Positions 43,812 to 52,078 of a stretch of 64,000 nucleotides of DNA are shown here, piece by piece. Location of the stretch: NCBI RefSeq assembly GCF_004965515.1, contig NZ_SSHH01000003.1:124001-188000 (forward strand), written 5' to 3'. The translations under genes were made by a program, and so were the position numbers. The first letter of the stretch is position 1; every line of letters begins with the position of its first letter. The stretch is from Alteraurantiacibacter aquimixticola. GTDB lineage: Bacteria; Pseudomonadota; Alphaproteobacteria; Sphingomonadales; Sphingomonadaceae. The notes below the pieces were generated by a model. That model had not been told where the DNA came from. It was given only the letters and a program-made list of their open reading frames with translations, and made no database searches.

Positions 43812-45443
43812 TCAGACCTCTTCGCCCCCGGCTCGGGCCCGTTCGAGCACCGATGCCTCATCCTTGCGGAAGCGCCACAGCACCACCAGCAGCAGCGCGA
43901 CGATGAAGGGGCAGACAATGTTCACGGAGATGATCGCCTGCGCCAAGTCGCCGCCATTCCTGTCGGAAACGATGCCCACGAAATATGGGCCGAGGCCGAG
44001 GCCGAGCAGCGTCTGCACGATCATGTAGGTGGAGAAGGTGATCCCTCGCATGCGCGGCAGCACCAGCCCCAGCATCAGCGCATAGGTCGGCGGCAGCCAC
44101 AGCGTGAGGATGATCGAATAGATCGAGAACAGGACGTAGAATTGCGTCGTCGTCTCGGACGAATAGGTCCAGATGCCGAAGAAGGGCGAGATCGAGAGGC
44201 TCGCCAGCACCAGCCAGACCATGCCGCGCTGCCCCATCTTCCCGGCCAGGAAATCGGATAGCGGCCCGGCGATGATCGGCCCGATCATGCCCAGTGCCGC
44301 TGCCAGCAGGCCGAACTGCACGCCCGCCTGCGCCGGGGTGAGGCCGAAGTCGCGGATCAGCAGCGAGGGGGTGAAGCCCATCACGCCGTAATTGATCGCC
44401 GTCTGCAATCCGCCCACCACCATCAGCATGATCAGCGTCGGGGAAGCGATCACGTTGAAGGCCGGCCGGTCGGTCAGCTTGAAGCTCTGGAACAGGTTCA
44501 GCACCACGAAGGCGCCGAAGGCCGCCACACCCCATTGCAGCACGTGCGGATCGAGATGCAGGCCGTAAATATCGAGCGCCGGACGCGGCGAGAAATACTG
44601 CGTCACCCGCACCAGAGTGACAGCGGCGGCTAGGATCAGGGCGAGGCCGATCAGGTTCGCCGTCCATTGACGGCTGCCCGCATCGCGCTTCCACAAATAA
44701 TACCAGTTGGTCCCCGGCACGACCGAACCCAACACATTGGCGCTGGCCTTGAACGGCGCGGGGTCTTTCGTTGCCCGAATGCCGTCCATCGCGCCGCGCT
44801 CCGGCTCCTTCAACCGGTAGATGAGGTAGGCGAGCGGGAAGCCGGGGATGGAGGCGACGATGAAGGCGAATTGCCAGCCGGCGAAATCGAACGGCGCGCC
44901 GCCAGCGGCATAGCGCTGGTCCCACCACTGCGCGACCACGCCGCCCAGCGTCATCGACAGGCCAAGGCCGAGCGCAAGGCCGATGCCCAGGCCCGCCATG
45001 CCCACGCCGCGGCGGCTCTTGGGGAAGGTGTCGAAGATGATCGAATTGGCCGCAGGCTGCGTCGCCCCCTCGCCGATGCCGACGCCAAGGCGCGAAATGG
45101 CAAGCAGGGCAAAGCCCGATGCGAAGGCGGCGATCCCGGCAAACAGAGACCAGACGGCAAGGCAGATCGCTAGCAGCTTGGTGCGCACCCAGCCATCGAC
45201 CAGGCGGCCAAGCGGCAGCGAGAACAGCGCGTAGAACAGCGCGAAGACCGTGCCGTACAGCAGGCCCAGCTCGGCATCGCCAATGCCCAGATCCTCACGG
45301 ATATCGGTGGCGAGGATGGAGAGGATCTGCCGGTCGAGCAGGCTCATCGCCTGCGCGCAGCTGACCAGCGTCAGCGCATACCAGGCATGGCGGCTGATCT
45401 TGTTGGCCTCGGCCGTGTTCGCAGCAGCGGCATCGGATGCCAT
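43812..45443 (-). CDS. MFS transporter, spinster-like
   Basis: A 543-residue inner-membrane carrier. Helix 1 carries SLLDRQILSILATDIRED, typical of spinster-like MFS proteins, and the loop LPLGRLVDGWVRTK follows. It is longer than usual because of an insert of about 60 residues around positions 225-300 after helix 6. The start at 45443 follows AGGAAAGAAT. It sits between the NmrA gene and the benzoylformate-decarboxylase-like gene, so it probably moves an aromatic substrate of this operon. Confidence 0.88.
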   Translation of the reverse strand: MASDAAAANTAEANKISRHAWYALTLVSCAQAMSLLDRQILSILATDIREDLGIGDAELGLLYGTVFALFYALFSLPLGRLVDGWVRTKLLAICLAVWSLFAGIAAFASGFALLAISRLGVGIGEGATQPAANSIIFDTFPKSRRGVGMAGLGIGLALGLGLSMTLGGVVAQWWDQRYAAGGAPFDFAGWQFAFIVASIPGFPLAYLIYRLKEPERGAMDGIRATKDPAPFKASANVLGSVVPGTNWYYLWKRDAGSRQWTANLIGLALILAAAVTLVRVTQYFSPRPALDIYGLHLDPHVLQWGVAAFGAFVVLNLFQSFKLTDRPAFNVIASPTLIMLMVVGGLQTAINYGVMGFTPSLLIRDFGLTPAQAGVQFGLLAAALGMIGPIIAGPLSDFLAGKMGQRGMVWLVLASLSISPFFGIWTYSSETTTQFYVLFSIYSIILTLWLPPTYALMLGLVLPRMRGITFSTYMIVQTLLGLGLGPYFVGIVSDRNGGDLAQAIISVNIVCPFIVALLLVVLWRFRKDEASVLERARAGGEEV

Positions 45444-45513
45444 ATTCTTTCCTCTTCCTCCCAAGAGCCTTTCCGTTCCCGGAAAGGCCATGGCCCACGC
45501 TAGAACCTCTCAG

Positions 45514-45599
45514 TCGTCATTGCGAGCGCAGCGAAGCAATCCAGAGCGTTTCGTACGAAGCCCTGGACTGCTTCGTCGCTTTGCTCCTCGCAATGACGA
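45514..45599. repeat. 86-bp intergenic inverted repeat
   Basis: Starts TCGTCATTGCGAGCGCAGCG and ends with the matching complement GCTCCTCGCAATGACGA, with further pairing inside (GAAGCAATCCAG with CTGGACTGCTTC). It would fold into a long hairpin between the NmrA and MFS genes of one operon. I recall the GTCATTGCGAG...CTCGCAATGAC sequence as a dispersed repeat of many alphaproteobacteria. It differs from the 91-bp element near the fds genes. Confidence 0.85.
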
Positions 45600-45602
45600 T
45601 AG

Positions 45603-46460
45603 TTACGCCAGCGCCCCCGCGATCGTCTCGGCGATAGGTGTGGTCGGGCGGCCCGCAAGGCGGCTCAACGTGCGGCTATTGTCCTCCAGCGCGCCCTTGG
45701 CCGTCGCAGCGGCGGAATTGGCGACAACGGCGGCGATGAAGCCGGGCAGGCCCGCATGCTCTTCCAGCGACTTGGCATAGTCACCCTCGGCCATGTCGAT
45801 ATACTTCACTTCCTTGCCCGACTGGCGGCTGACCTCGGCAGCGAAGTCCTCCATCGTCCAGCTTTCATCGCCGGCGATGTTGTAGCGCTCCCCGCCCTTG
45901 CCGCTGACCAGCACGGTGGCATCGGCGGCGGCCATGTCCGCGCGGGTGGCCGACGAGATCCTGCCCTGTCCCTGCGCGCCGGTGATGACGCCCGCTTCCA
46001 CCTGCGGCTTCAGCGCGCCGATATAGTTTTCATTATACCAGCCATGGGCGAGGATATCGTGGGAGATGCCGCTTTCGGCCAGCGTCTTTTCGGTGGCGAG
46101 ATGTTCCGCGCCCAGCTTGATCGGCGTGTTCTCGGCATCGAGGATCGAGGTGTAGGCGATGTAGCCGACGCCCGCTTCCTTCGCGCCATTGATCACATTG
46201 GCATGCTGGCGCGGGCGTTCGCCCAGCGCGCTGCCGGAGATCAGGAGCAAGCGGTCGACGCCGGAAAGCGCGGCGGGAATCTCTTCCGGCTTGTCGTAAT
46301 CCATTGCGCGGACGGTCACGCCCTTCGCCGCATAGTCCGCCAGCTTCGAGGTGTCGCGCGTAAAGGCGATCACGTCGCCCGCATCCACCTTCTGCAGCAA
46401 TTCGTCGAGCACGTGCTTGCCCAGCTGGCCGCTCGCACCGGTTACGCCATAGGTCGTCAT
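45603..46460 (-). CDS. NmrA-like NAD(P)H:quinone oxidoreductase
   Basis: A 285-residue atypical SDR protein. Nucleotide-binding VTGASGQLGKHV at the N-terminus and IAYTSILDAENTPIKLG and HGWYNENYIG in the body resemble QorB/NmrA quinone reductases. It is in the ligW operon, 35 bp after ligW. A role in reducing quinones formed from catechol-type intermediates is plausible but inferred. Confidence 0.85.
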   Translation of the reverse strand: MTTYGVTGASGQLGKHVLDELLQKVDAGDVIAFTRDTSKLADYAAKGVTVRAMDYDKPEEIPAALSGVDRLLLISGSALGERPRQHANVINGAKEAGVGYIAYTSILDAENTPIKLGAEHLATEKTLAESGISHDILAHGWYNENYIGALKPQVEAGVITGAQGQGRISSATRADMAAADATVLVSGKGGERYNIAGDESWTMEDFAAEVSRQSGKEVKYIDMAEGDYAKSLEEHAGLPGFIAAVVANSAAATAKGALEDNSRTLSRLAGRPTTPIAETIAGALA

Positions 46461-46495
46461 GGGTCTCTCCTCTCCCCTCGATCCTGCGCCAGATA

Positions 46496-47551
46496 TCAGA
46501 GCTTGAACAGCCTCTCCGCATTGGACTGGTAGAATTTCTTCAGCGTCGCGGCGGGCAGGTCCATATCGTCCAGCAGCTCCACCTCGGCGGGCACATACTG
46601 GTAGGGATAGTCCATCGCATACATCACCCGGTCTTCGCCCATCACGTCGATCATCAGCTTGATCGAGGCGGGGGAGGGCAGGCCGCTGGTGGTGCCCCAG
46701 ACATTGTTGCGCAGGTAGTGGTGCAGGCTGTGCTTGAGCGGCTTCAACCGCTCGTAACGCTGCGAGCGGACGCCGGCATTGAACATGTAGTTCAGGCGGT
46801 CGATCCAGAAGGGCAGGCCTTCCGCGCCATGGCCCAGCACCAGTTGCAGGTCCGGATAGCGGTCGAACACGCCGGTCGTGAGCAGGCGCAGCGCGTGATA
46901 GCTCGTCTCCACCGCGAAACCGAACACCGCGCCTTCAAGCCCGGCTTCGACCATGCCGCCGATCATGCCGTCGGGCGGACCCTGCGGGTGGATATAGAGC
47001 GGGATGCCCTCTTCCGCGCAGGTGCGCAGGATGGGGTCGAACTGCTCTTCATCGAGATAAGCCCCGTGCGTGTGGCTGTTCACCTGCACGCCGTGGAAGC
47101 CCAGTTCATTCTTGCCGCGCTTCAATTCCGCAGCAGACCATTCCGGGTCCTGCGGGCAGATGGCGGTCATACCGTAGAAGCGGTCAGGATATTTCTCGCA
47201 GGCTGCGGCGAGCTGGTCGTTGGCGCGGGCTGCAATGCCCTTCGCCTCTTCCACGTCGTGGAGCGACTGCAGGCCGGGGCTGGTCAGCGCCAGCACCGCC
47301 TTGTCGATCCCCGCCGCGTCCATCGCACCGATGCGCAATTCGCCCAGGTCGAGCAGCCGCTCGCGGATGAAGGTCGTGCGTTCGGACGGGCTGGTGCCGT
47401 AGAAGCCCCACAGGCTGACAGTGCCCTTGTCCGCCTTGCCTTCCTTCACCAGCCGCAGGATCGCATCGAGCTGTTCGGCGGTGGCGAAAGCTTCTTCGGT
47501 GGCGATGCGCAGGTAACCGCGGTCACCGCCGGTCTTCAGTTCGTGAGCCAT
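46496..47551 (-). CDS. ligW: 5-carboxyvanillate decarboxylase-like amidohydrolase
   Basis: A 351-residue member of the amidohydrolase decarboxylase group that removes a carboxylate from 5-carboxyvanillate to give vanillate. Active-site residues occur at the numbers I recall for LigW of Novosphingobium and Sphingobium: Glu19 (IATEEAF), His188 (YIHPQGPP), His241, Arg252 and Asp314 (MYAMDYPYQY). The loop GVRSQRYERLKPLK is also characteristic. The family uses a divalent metal, usually manganese, and no cofactor. It lies 5 bp after the aldehyde dehydrogenase gene, which could supply the carboxylate by oxidising a 5-formyl group. Related substrates such as gamma-resorcylate cannot be excluded. Confidence 0.9.
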   Translation of the reverse strand: MAHELKTGGDRGYLRIATEEAFATAEQLDAILRLVKEGKADKGTVSLWGFYGTSPSERTTFIRERLLDLGELRIGAMDAAGIDKAVLALTSPGLQSLHDVEEAKGIAARANDQLAAACEKYPDRFYGMTAICPQDPEWSAAELKRGKNELGFHGVQVNSHTHGAYLDEEQFDPILRTCAEEGIPLYIHPQGPPDGMIGGMVEAGLEGAVFGFAVETSYHALRLLTTGVFDRYPDLQLVLGHGAEGLPFWIDRLNYMFNAGVRSQRYERLKPLKHSLHHYLRNNVWGTTSGLPSPASIKLMIDVMGEDRVMYAMDYPYQYVPAEVELLDDMDLPAATLKKFYQSNAERLFKL

Positions 47552-47556
47552 TGTGC

Positions 47557-48987
47557 TTACCCTTCGTGAACGGCTTTGGTGACCATGCAGGCACGCACGC
47601 CTTCGGGGCCGTCCTCGCTGCCGTGGCCGGACCATTTCACGCCGCCGAACGGGCTGTCCGCGCCGCCGATCATGTGGCTGTTGATGCCGACCATGCCCGC
47701 TTCCAGCTGATCTGCCAGACGGCGCTGACGCTGAACATCATTGGTCCAGCTGTAAGCCGCCAGGCCATAAGGCAGGCGGTTTGCCTCAGCGATCATCTCC
47801 TCTTCCGTGCGATACGGATTGACGATGGCGACGGGGCCGAAAGGCTCCTCGTTCATGATCTCGGCATCGAGCGGGACTTCGGATATGACCGAGGGTTCGT
47901 AGAAGAAGCCCTGGTTGCCGATGCGCTTGCCGCCAGCGCCCAGCTTCGCGCCCTTGTCCTTCGCATCGGCGATGAACCTGTCGATCGCCTCGGGCCGGCG
48001 CGCATTGGCCATCGGTCCCATGGTCGTGCCGTCTTCCAGGCCGTTGCCGACCACCTGCGCTTTGGCGCCTTCGATAAAGCCGTCACGGAATTTCTCGAAC
48101 ACGTCTTCCTGCACGATGAAGCGCGTGGGGGAGACGCAGACCTGGCCGCAATTGCGGTACTTGCCGCCAACGGCGGTGGCGAGTGCCTTGTCGACATCGC
48201 TATCGTTGAAGACGAGGACCGGGCCGTGCCCGCCCAGCTCCATCGTGGTGCGGATCATATTGTCCGCCGCCAGCTTGGCGAGGTGCTTGCCGACCACGGT
48301 CGAGCCGGTGAAGCTCAATTTGCGGATGATGGGCGAACCCAGCAGGTGGCGGCTCACTTCATCGGGCACGCCGAACACGGCTTGCGCCACTTCCTTGGGC
48401 AGGCCGGCATCGAGCAGGCATTGCAGGATGGCGAGGGCCGATGCCGGGGTTTCCTCGGCGCTCTTCAGGATCACCGAACAGCCGGCGGCGACGGGCGCGC
48501 CGAGCTTGCGGCCGGGATTGCCGATGGGGAAGTTCCACGGGGCGAAGGCGGCGACGGGGCCGACCGGTTCCCACCGCACGGTCGAACGCATGCCTTCGGG
48601 CCGCACCAGCTCGCGGCCATAGAGGCGCGAACATTCGCCGGCGTAGAAGTTGAACAGGCCGACATTCATCATCACTTCGATGCGGCTTTCGGCCAGCGGC
48701 TTGCCTTCCTCCATCGTCGCGATGCGGGCGATATCTTCCTGCCGCTCCACCATCAGCCGCGCCGCGCCCTGCAGCACATGGGCGCGTTCCTGCGGGGTGG
48801 ACTTGCGCCAGATCCGGAAACCGCGCTCGGCCACTTCCAGTGCGCGGTCGAGATCGGCCGGATCGGCCAGCGGCAGTTCGGCCAGCGTCTCGCCGGTGAC
48901 GGGATTGACGACGTCGAAAGTGCGGCGGCCCCCGCCGGACACCTTCTCGCCATCGATGATCATGTGGAGCGAAGGATAATCGGTCAT
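47557..48987 (-). CDS. NAD(P)-dependent aldehyde dehydrogenase
   Basis: A 476-residue ALDH-superfamily enzyme of the succinate-semialdehyde / aromatic-aldehyde type. Active-site residues are Asn152 (APWNFP), Glu250 (MELGGHGP) and Cys284 (GQVCVSP), with the coenzyme motif FTGSTVVGK at 226. Its place directly before ligW, and in a regulon with stilbene oxygenases that release aromatic aldehydes, suggests oxidation of vanillin, 5-formylvanillin or 5-formylferulate. Sequence alone does not separate these from aliphatic semialdehydes. Confidence 0.92.
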   Translation of the reverse strand: MTDYPSLHMIIDGEKVSGGGRRTFDVVNPVTGETLAELPLADPADLDRALEVAERGFRIWRKSTPQERAHVLQGAARLMVERQEDIARIATMEEGKPLAESRIEVMMNVGLFNFYAGECSRLYGRELVRPEGMRSTVRWEPVGPVAAFAPWNFPIGNPGRKLGAPVAAGCSVILKSAEETPASALAILQCLLDAGLPKEVAQAVFGVPDEVSRHLLGSPIIRKLSFTGSTVVGKHLAKLAADNMIRTTMELGGHGPVLVFNDSDVDKALATAVGGKYRNCGQVCVSPTRFIVQEDVFEKFRDGFIEGAKAQVVGNGLEDGTTMGPMANARRPEAIDRFIADAKDKGAKLGAGGKRIGNQGFFYEPSVISEVPLDAEIMNEEPFGPVAIVNPYRTEEEMIAEANRLPYGLAAYSWTNDVQRQRRLADQLEAGMVGINSHMIGGADSPFGGVKWSGHGSEDGPEGVRACMVTKAVHEG

Positions 48988-49064
48988 GTCACTCTCCCCA
49001 GCCCCGCCGGGAAGGCGGGGATTTCGGGTTGTCTAGGATGTCAGGTGAGTCGGCGCAAAGGGCC

Positions 49065-49805
49065 TCAGCCCTTGGCCTTCTCGCGGGCGATATCGCCTTC
49101 CCAACGCTCCGCCACCATTTCCTCGCCGGTGATCGGGTGCTTCATGTGGAAGGGCAGCAGCTTGTGCGTCGGCCACAGGAAGAAGTCGTCATAGAGTTCG
49201 TCCGGACCGGCGGGATCTTCCGGGTAGAGCGTGTTCAGGAACGGCACGTATTCGGGATCGGTATAGGCCCAGCCCTTGTCGAAATCGGCATGCCAGTGCG
49301 GGAAATAGTTTAGCAGCTTGATCCGCCACTTGCCGTCGTCGCCCTTGGTATAGATGTTCTCGTAGAGGCCGCCTTCCCACCACTGGCGAACGCCCAGGCC
49401 GGCAGCTTCATCGGTATAGTCCTTGTGGCGACCGGCCTGCATGGTCGAACGGCCGCGCAGGCGCGCAGTCTTGCCGTCTTCATCGATGTCGACGATCGTC
49501 TGGATTTGCGGATGATCGAGCAGGAAGCCGTCGACGGGTCCGTTGTTGTTATGCGTGAAGCGCTTGCGGAACCGCTCGATATAGAGCCGCTTGACACCCG
49601 CCTTGCCTTTGAAGACCCCCCCGAAGAAACGCACTTCGCAATCGTCGGCGAACAGGTCCACCACTTGGTCATACATGCATTTGTCGATCAGGTAGCCATA
49701 GAGGTATTGCAGCTTCTGCACGTCCAGCTCGTCCTCGCGGACGGTCAGGCGTCGTTCCATCTCGGCAAGCTTCGCCTCGAGCGCGGCAATGCGATCGTCG
49801 GACAT
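49065..49805 (-). CDS. Long NTF2-fold (SnoaL-like) protein, candidate aryl lyase
   Basis: A 246-residue cytoplasmic protein. It opens with a short coiled-coil-like helix (ALEAKLAEMERRL), then an NTF2/SnoaL core (VQKLQYLYGYLIDKCMYD, VVDLFADDCEVRFFG, GKAGVKRLYIERF) and a long aromatic C-terminus (LLNYFPHWHADFDKGWAYTD, FLWPTHKLLPFH) absent from ordinary NTF2 proteins. It is the first gene of the ligW operon and divergent from another NTF2 protein. Cofactorless diarylpropane lyases of sphingomonads, which deformylate to lignostilbene, have this fold, making such a role attractive. This is inference from fold and context. Confidence 0.82.
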   Translation of the reverse strand: MSDDRIAALEAKLAEMERRLTVREDELDVQKLQYLYGYLIDKCMYDQVVDLFADDCEVRFFGGVFKGKAGVKRLYIERFRKRFTHNNNGPVDGFLLDHPQIQTIVDIDEDGKTARLRGRSTMQAGRHKDYTDEAAGLGVRQWWEGGLYENIYTKGDDGKWRIKLLNYFPHWHADFDKGWAYTDPEYVPFLNTLYPEDPAGPDELYDDFFLWPTHKLLPFHMKHPITGEEMVAERWEGDIAREKAKG

Positions 49806-49821
49806 CGTCGATTCTCTCCCA

Positions 49822-49846
49822 AAATCGTATGTTGTACTTACAATTG
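49822..49846. promoter_or_regulatory. Candidate MarR operator, site B
   Basis: Contains CGTATGTTGTACTTACAATTG in the 90-bp gap between two divergent NTF2-fold genes. The inner 15 bp (GTATGTTGTACTTAC) is a palindrome with two mismatched pairs. Its reverse complement matches site A at 31752-31776 in 19 of 25 positions. Confidence 0.55.
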
Positions 49847-49895
49847 TGAGAGACGATGGATAGAGTCAACAAGGCTTGGAGAGGAGCAGGGAAAA

Positions 49896-50432
49896 ATGAC
49901 CAGATACGCCGCCACATACGCCCGGGACCGCGCCGAGATCGAGGACCTGATGGCACGCTACCTGATGGCGATGGACTACAATGATTTCGATTCCTACGCC
50001 GACATGTTCACCGAGGGCGGGACGCTGGAATTCGCCCGCGGCGCGGTGACGGGCCGCGAGAATATCCGCGCGGCGGCGCAGGGTTTCAAGGAAGCCGTGG
50101 CGGGCATCTACAAGGACGTGGACGGCAACCCCGCCATCCTGCGCCACGTGCTGTGCCAGTCGGTCATCCGGGTCGAGGGCGACAAGGCCTGGCACACCGG
50201 CTTCTGGTTCGAATGCGCCAATGACGGCCCGCGCGAAGCATCGGGACGCTTCACCCCCACGCTCGGCACTTTCGGCATTTACGAGGACGAACTGGTGCGC
50301 GTGGATGGGGAGTGGAAATTCGCCTATCGCGATATCCGCAACGAATTCCTCGACGGGCGCGACAGCGGCAAGGTCAATCCCGTGCTCGCGATGGATGCGA
50401 AGGCCGAGACGGCGTTAAGCGGGGGTTCGTGA
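49896..50432 (+). CDS. Cytoplasmic NTF2-fold (SnoaL-like) protein
   Basis: A 178-residue protein, with ATG at 49896 after GGAGAGGAGCAGGG. The pattern RAEIEDLMARYLMAMDYNDFD (key IEDLMARYL), TGRENIRAAAQ, LRHVLCQSVIRVEGDKAWH and LGTFGIYEDELV closely parallels the exported protein at 9069-9671, so they are paralogs. No signal peptide is present. It is divergent from the 246-residue NTF2 protein across the candidate operator. A lyase or isomerase acting on lignin dimers is inferred from context. Confidence 0.85.
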   Translation: MTRYAATYARDRAEIEDLMARYLMAMDYNDFDSYADMFTEGGTLEFARGAVTGRENIRAAAQGFKEAVAGIYKDVDGNPAILRHVLCQSVIRVEGDKAWHTGFWFECANDGPREASGRFTPTLGTFGIYEDELVRVDGEWKFAYRDIRNEFLDGRDSGKVNPVLAMDAKAETALSGGS

Positions 50433-50452
50433 AGCGGGCTCTAGGCGGAGCT

Positions 50453-50815
50453 ATGCATAGACGCCTTCTCCCGCTCGCCGCCTTGCTGCTGGCAACTCCG
50501 CTATCCGCACAGGATGCTCCTGCGCCCGAGCTCAGCCTTGAGCAGCGCATGCTGCTGCGCTGTTCGGCCACCTTCGCTATGGTCGCGCATGGGCAGGAGA
50601 CCGGCAATGCAGAGGCGCTGCAATATCCGCCCCTTGCCGAAAGCGGGCGCGAATTCTTCGTGCAGGCCAGCGCGAGGGTGATGGACGAGACCGGCTTGTC
50701 GATCGAGGAGCTAACCGTGGTCCTCCAGCGCGAGGCGCAGGATCTGGTGGACAAGCAGCAGGTCGAAGCGATGATGCCCGTCTGCCTGCCGCTGCTTCCG
50801 CAATCGGGATTGTAG
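50453..50815 (+). CDS. Small exported protein of unknown function
   Basis: A 120-residue protein from ATG 50453, preceded by GGCGGAG. A signal peptide ends near TPLSAQD. The mature part is helical, with two cysteines (LLRCSATFAMVAHG and MMPVCLPLLP) that could pair. This pattern is common in small uncharacterised sphingomonad periplasmic proteins. It begins 20 bp after the NTF2 gene but need not be functionally linked. Confidence 0.75.
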   Translation: MHRRLLPLAALLLATPLSAQDAPAPELSLEQRMLLRCSATFAMVAHGQETGNAEALQYPPLAESGREFFVQASARVMDETGLSIEELTVVLQREAQDLVDKQQVEAMMPVCLPLLPQSGL

Positions 50816-50848
50816 TAAAGGGGGCGGAAAGGCTAGAGCAGCCACTCC

Positions 50849-51520
50849 ATGTGGCGACTCTATCACTTCACCCTCTGCCCCTTTTCCCGCAAGACCCGGC
50901 TCGCGCTTTCCGAAAAGGGCGTGGGGCATGATCTTGAGCGCGTCTATCCGTGGGATGCGCCGGATGAATTCTACCAGATGAACCCGGCCGGCCGCACGCC
51001 CGTGCTGCACGATCCGGATCGCCGCGCCACGCTGGTGGACAGCCAGGCCATCTGCGAATTCTTCGAGGAGACGGTGGACAAGACGCCGCTGATCCTCGGC
51101 AATGCGACCCAGCGAGCGGAGATCCGCCGGCTGGTGGCGCTGTTCGACCAGAACTTCTTCGCCGATGTCACCCATCCGCTGCTGCATGAGAAGATGAAGA
51201 AGCGGCTGATCCTGCGCGCTGCGCCCGATTCCGGCCAGCTGCGCAATGCGATGCGGCTGGCGCATGAGCATCTTGAATATATCGACTGGCTGGTGGCCCA
51301 TCGCCGCTGGCTGGCAGGCGCGCAGTTGAGCCTGGCGGATTTCGCCGCCGCCGCGCAGATTTCTGTCGTCGATTATCTCGGCGGCCTCGATTGGTCCGGT
51401 CATGACGAGGCGCATGGCTGGTATCGCGTGATGAAGAGCCGCCCCAGCTTCCGGCCCCTGCTGACCGAAAAGATGGAAGGCCTGCCGCCGCCCCGGCACT
51501 ATGCCGATGTAAATAGTTGA
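50849..51520 (+). CDS. Glutathione S-transferase family protein, FzlA-like
   Basis: A 223-residue GST-fold protein. The N-terminal thioredoxin-like half has LYHFTLCPFSRKTRLAL and GRTPVLHD, and the helical half has LSLADFAAAAQISVVDYLG. The C-terminus RPSFRPLL...LPPPRHYAD resembles FzlA, the alphaproteobacterial GST homolog that binds FtsZ and is required for division, so a cell-division role is more likely than detoxification. Neighbouring msrB and PBP1 genes do not decide the matter. A plain GST is the alternative. Confidence 0.85.
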   Translation: MWRLYHFTLCPFSRKTRLALSEKGVGHDLERVYPWDAPDEFYQMNPAGRTPVLHDPDRRATLVDSQAICEFFEETVDKTPLILGNATQRAEIRRLVALFDQNFFADVTHPLLHEKMKKRLILRAAPDSGQLRNAMRLAHEHLEYIDWLVAHRRWLAGAQLSLADFAAAAQISVVDYLGGLDWSGHDEAHGWYRVMKSRPSFRPLLTEKMEGLPPPRHYADVNS

Positions 51521-51564
51521 GGTTGCGCGGCGTATCACCATCTAAGCGGTGAAGGAGCTTCCCT

Positions 51565-51966
51565 ATGACCGACAAGGTGAACCTGACCGACGACGAATGG
51601 CGCGCCAAGCTCAGCCCCGAGCAATATGCGATCCTGCGCCAGAAGGGCACCGAGCGGGCCTTCACCGGCAAATATGAGAAGAACAAGCAGGCAGGCATGT
51701 ACAAATGCGCCGGCTGCGGGCTGCCGCTCTTCGTGAGCGAGACCAAATATGACAGCGGCTCCGGCTGGCCCAGCTTCACCGCGCCTGCGGGCGATGATGC
51801 GGTGGACGAGCATCGCGATATCACGCACGGCATGATCCGCACCGAGGTGACCTGCGCGCGCTGCGACGGGCATCTGGGCCATGTCTTCCCCGATGGGCCC
51901 GGTCCCGAAGGCCTGCGCTATTGCATCAATTCCGCCTCGCTGGAGTTCGATCCGGAGGATAAGTGA
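51565..51966 (+). CDS. msrB: Peptide methionine (R)-S-oxide reductase
   Basis: Repairs methionine-R-sulfoxide in proteins; 133 residues, full length. Structural zinc is held by Cys48/Cys51 (CAGC) and Cys97/Cys100 (CARC). The catalytic Cys120 is in RYCINSASL, and the signatures SGSGWPSF and GHLGHVF are present. No signal peptide, so it is cytoplasmic. GAAGGAG precedes the ATG. Confidence 0.97.
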   Translation: MTDKVNLTDDEWRAKLSPEQYAILRQKGTERAFTGKYEKNKQAGMYKCAGCGLPLFVSETKYDSGSGWPSFTAPAGDDAVDEHRDITHGMIRTEVTCARCDGHLGHVFPDGPGPEGLRYCINSASLEFDPEDK

Positions 51967-52078
51967 GCGCGCGGCGTAAACGCGGCGTTCACCCTGCGTT
52001 ACGTTTGCCCTATGCACAGCTTGAGAGAGAATATGTGACGGGCGCGCCCCGCCCGGTTGACGAGGTGTAACCACTAGA

